Of a stretch of DNA of 64,000 nucleotides, positions 60,750 to 64,000 are shown piece by piece. The notes beneath the pieces were generated by a model, which had not been told where the DNA came from, ran no database searches, and saw only the letters and a list, made by a program, of their open reading frames with translations. The stretch covers positions 102,663,718 to 102,727,717 of the forward strand of contig CM075675.1 of assembly GCA_037962975.1 (NCBI GenBank). Reading direction: 5' to 3'. The stretch's first letter is position 1; each line of letters opens with the position of its first letter. Source of the stretch: Clitoria ternatea. Taxonomy: Eukaryota; Streptophyta; Magnoliopsida; Fabales; Fabaceae. The position numbers and the translations under genes were made by a program.

Positions 60750-63477
60750 CTATAAACTCGAGCTTTCACCATCCGGACCATGTTGACATTTGTGGCAATT
60801 ATGACCTCCTTGTTTGCATCATTGACATTTTTGCTTGTTAGGTTGCTGATCAACCCAATCCATTTCATTGCGAATGCGTGAGGCCTTGGGGTGACCCATT
60901 GGTCGTAACTTTAAGGGATCAGGAACAAGCTTACAACCCTTATCCATGACAAGAATATCATGATTGTTACCAATGGGATAGCATAGACTTGAATACGCAT
61001 TTAGGATATACTCCTGTGTATAAGTTGGACAGATGAATTAAAAGTAGTCAACACTAACAACATGGCATGCGGCGATGACGTGGGAGCATGGAAACTTGAA
61101 CGCCTGGAATCTACCACAATCACAAGAAGGGTTCGTCGACAATGTAACGGTGTATTTTCTGCCTCCTCGCTGTTTAATAGGGTCAAAACATTCTTCCACC
61201 TCAAACCGGTGACCCTGAACATCAAAGCGTCTAACCTAATGAGTACAAGCACGTGCTTGGTTTCTACTAAGATGTTCCATCAACTTCTTAGTAAACCTCA
61301 AACCTTCACCAAACTCGGATCTCGCTTGTGCATCACGCCGAACAAAGTACTCAACCATCCTAGCATATGTACACTTCACCAACGTTATGATCGGTATATT
61401 TCATGCACCCTTTAGAACCTTGTTGATGCACTCTGATAGGTCGGTGGTCATGTGACCAAATCTACGACCACCCTTATCGTATGTCAAACTCCATTGTTCT
61501 TTCAGTATATCGTCAATACAAGCAGCAACCTCAGGTTTTGCCTCACGAAATTTAGCCAAATTCCTATCAAAGACGATTCGACAAGCAGTGTACCTTGCGA
61601 CATACAGTTAACATTTTGTGTTCATATCATGCATAAAAACAAACATTATCAATGAATTTGTGACAGATGAGGGTTTTTACCAAGCTTCAACAATTCTTGC
61701 TTCAGGCCGGCGTTTTTGAACTTATGGTTGAAGTTACTAGCAATATGTCGTGTGCAAAATACGTGGTGTGCATGTGGTGGTTGCCAATGTATTTGTGGGT
61801 TTGACACAACAGAGTTTATACTCTGATGTCGATTAGAGATAAGGCATGTACCAGTTTTATTAGTCACATGATTCCTTATCTGCGCTAGAAACCATGCCCA
61901 AGCTTGTAGGGTTTCCCCTTCCATAATCGTAAAAGCAACCGGTAACACACAGTCATTACCGTCCTGTGTAGTTACAATCAACAAGGTGTGGCGATATTTT
62001 CCATACAGGAATGTCCCATCCACTTGCAGAATAGGTTTGCAAAACTCAAACACAATCGTGCATTGTCTAAATGACCAAAAAAACACGTTTAAAGGTACGA
62101 AACCTGTTGTCCACTTCAGTGCCCACGAGAAACTCATCGGTGATAATGTCATAAGCTGAACCTGGTGCAATCTGACGCATGTGTCAAAGCCAATGAGGCA
62201 AAAGGGCATAGGATTCATCCTAATCCCCAAAGACACACACAATTGCCTTCTGTTTGGCCTTCCAAGCTTTGCTATACGACACTTTAAAGCCATACTCGCC
62301 GCAGATCCTTTCTTGAATCAACGAAATAGAAATCGAGGATCTTGATTTACTATCCCTATACAGACACCAAAAAAACATTAACAAACACCATTTCACATAT
62401 TTAATTTCAAAATCATATGATGTGGAAAATGCAAATTATTAACCAACTAAGAATGCAACAGTATATGAACTCAGAAACCAGTTTTTGACTGATCCTGTGA
62501 TAGTTTGACGTTTACTCATGTATGAAAGCCTCCCCACTTAATGACCATCCATATATCAGCTTTCTTTGATAACATTACCCTCATCCTCCAAGGATAACCA
62601 TCCATTTGATTTGGACATTTAACCACCAAATATGTGGGTTTCGACTCAACCACAATATATGTTTGGCGTTTCTTCATAGAGTACTGTTTCAAGGCCGACT
62701 GCATTGCAGCCTTTGTCGCAAATTTTAAACCAACAAACAAATCATCATCTACATGCCATTCCGACTTGTTATCCAGCCCAATCAAATTTTGTTCTTCATT
62801 CGGATGGTTCCAATTGATGTTGTTGTAATATGGTGATGAGGCCCAATATGGCATACCATCACCCCTTGTAGATCAAAATATTATTTGACATATGTTAAAA
62901 TGTATTTTATAAACGGTGGGAATGTTACATTCTCTTGAGTAATTTTGTCTAACCTGCCACAATTACAGTCGACGGAACCCCACCAACTAAAACAGTGCTT
63001 CCTGTTCCAGTATTTCCTACATTTGACGTCTCTGAAACGGAATCATAGTTACCTTCTACATTTGTGTCCATATCACTATAATTTAGAATATTTCCTTCAT
63101 TATCGTCTGAACTATTGTTACAATCTTCGCCAACATTGTAATATGGATCATCATCATCTGATAAATTAACACTATTTTCATCTACCACAACATACAAAAT
63201 CCAAACATCAGCTGTTAAAAATTATTTTAAAACAATCAAATTAAAATATCAAAAAAGGCTACTTACTTTCTTGGATATCAAAATCAACATAAATCTCAAG
63301 TCCAACCATGTCAGATTGTAACTCAAACACACTCAACAACAATTCAGTCTCCTCGTCGTCAGTTACTAGAAATCTTGAAAATTTGTTTTTTCTTTTATCA
63401 AAAATCAATCTTGTAGTTAATTGAGTTATCACACGGCTCGCTCCTAGCGCCAACTTTATGGATATTCTCTGCTTCAA
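60750..63477 (-). pseudogene. mudrA-type MULE transposase, degenerate
   Basis: Exons from the 5' side: MKQRISIKLALGASRV (63477-63267); intron 63266-63182 with GTAAGT donor; an acidic exon (LSDDDDPYYNVGED) to about 62949; another intron; then the MuDR DNA-binding domain (LFVGLKFATKAAMQSALKQYSMKKRQ...CPWRMRV, 62750-62540). The MULE core lies at 62090-61650: LQVDGTFLYGKY, TIMEGETLQAWAWFL, CLISNRHQSI, HHVFCTRHIASNFNHKF. The second catalytic Asp is N in CLISNRH. A SWIM finger follows (CDCGRFQAFKFPCSHVIAAC, about 61120), then RIRNEMD and a C-terminal CXCX-type knuckle (CKQGGHNCHKC). Stops (near 62516, 61410, 61225, 61033) and a frameshift near 62080 break it. It would cut and paste the element. Confidence 0.85.
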
Positions 63478-63779
63478 TTACTTACCTAATGTCCCGATTC
63501 ACTTTCATCAATTTAGTCTCACCCTCGAATGTGTACCTATCCGGTCCTTTAAACTTTCGCCCATTTGTATACAACATAACAGGTATTGACGAATCATTCT
63601 TGCAAAGCCAAAGTTCACCAAAAATAAAAAATCAACTACCTAAACAAACTAACCTGTGTTTAATCACTTAAATTACAAACAATATTAAACTCATAATAAA
63701 AAATAAATAAAACTCACCTGTATCTTCAAATAATCTTAGAGAAACTCCTGTTTAACTCCATAACGTTCGCAACTATAAG

Positions 63780-63984
63780 TGAAAAACTAAGTGATACACG
63801 TGAATTTAAAAGGCAGAATGGGAATAAAAATGCAGAGAGAAAATGTGTTTATAGTAAAAAACGTTGGTCCAAGATATGTTTTAACCTGAAAAACGTCTTT
63901 CTAACATGCGTTTTTCCCTAGATAACCGCGTCAGTCAGAAAACGTTGGTCCAAAATGCATTTTCTAGGTCAAAGAAGTGAGTTC
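63780..63984. repeat. Right terminal region of the MULE (to window end)
   Basis: On the minus strand TGTAAAAACGCACC begins at the window edge, followed by 'gaaaaacgcatgtt' and two 'ttggaccaacgtttt' copies. The repeated motif suits MULE terminal repeats. It may continue beyond the window. Confidence 0.5.
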
Positions 63985-64000
63985 AAGGTGCGTTTTTACA

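Larger units (their letters stand above)
57540..63984. mobile_element. Mutator-like element (MULE) with mudrA and a PMD gene, right end at or beyond window end
   Basis: Both ends carry copies of AAAAACGCA and close variants, inward-facing (57580-57800 on +; 63860-63984 on -), as expected of long degenerate terminal inverted repeats. Inside lie a mudrA-type transposase gene on the minus strand and a plant mobile domain gene on the plus strand, converging at about 60748. Both genes have stops or shifts. The right border may extend past 63984. Confidence 0.75.

Overview
This is a repeat-dominated stretch of a flowering-plant nuclear genome, most likely a eudicot. A legume is possible, but nothing here proves it. 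The evidence is plant-type LTR retrotransposons, CACTA, hAT-like and Mutator-like DNA transposons, plant-type introns, a plant mobile domain (PMD) gene, a captured exon resembling plant sphingosine-1-phosphate lyase, and AT-rich spacers. I found no intact ordinary host gene. Almost every long reading frame belongs to a transposable element or its relic.

Layout. 1-4330: decayed Ty3/gypsy element of the Tat/Ogre type (element A), with gag/protease fragments, the start of an antisense gene and a 3' LTR. 4331-7600: AT-rich spacer with a dispersed repeat interrupted by a hAT-like element, and a 5S rRNA-like block that resembles a Cassandra TRIM LTR. About 7600-24503: CACTA transposon carrying a captured lyase exon. 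It is split by a solo LTR (B, 8572-9375) and by a full-length gypsy element (C, 10961-22831). 24504-31492: spacer with MITE-like sequences. 31493-37117: decayed Ty1/copia element whose gag is split by a third solo LTR (D, 32557-33540). 37118-41608: spacer. 41614-54951: young, nearly intact gypsy element E on the minus strand, 13.3 kb, with 896-bp LTRs. 54957-57540: spacer. About 57540 to the window end: Mutator-like element (MULE) with a PMD gene (+) and a mudrA-type transposase gene (-) meeting tail to tail.

Main observation. Elements C and E both carry, between pol and the 3' LTR, a complete-looking gene on the strand opposite gag-pol. Each copy has its own TATA box, one short intron at the same codon, an uninterrupted spliced frame (857 and 858 codons) and a downstream AATAAA. 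In C this gene is open although gag-pol has six stops and a frameshift. Element A keeps the promoter and first codons of a third copy. Antisense extra ORFs are known in some plant Tat-lineage elements, so the class is not new. The conserved spliced structure and its preservation in a broken element are worth following up.

How the parts relate. The gypsy elements share an 'TTGAGCGTCGGAGAA' LTR block, 5-bp target duplications and (in C and E) the same primer-binding site. They are therefore related families that inserted repeatedly here, often into older elements. C (about 2% LTR divergence) is older than E (about 0.7%).
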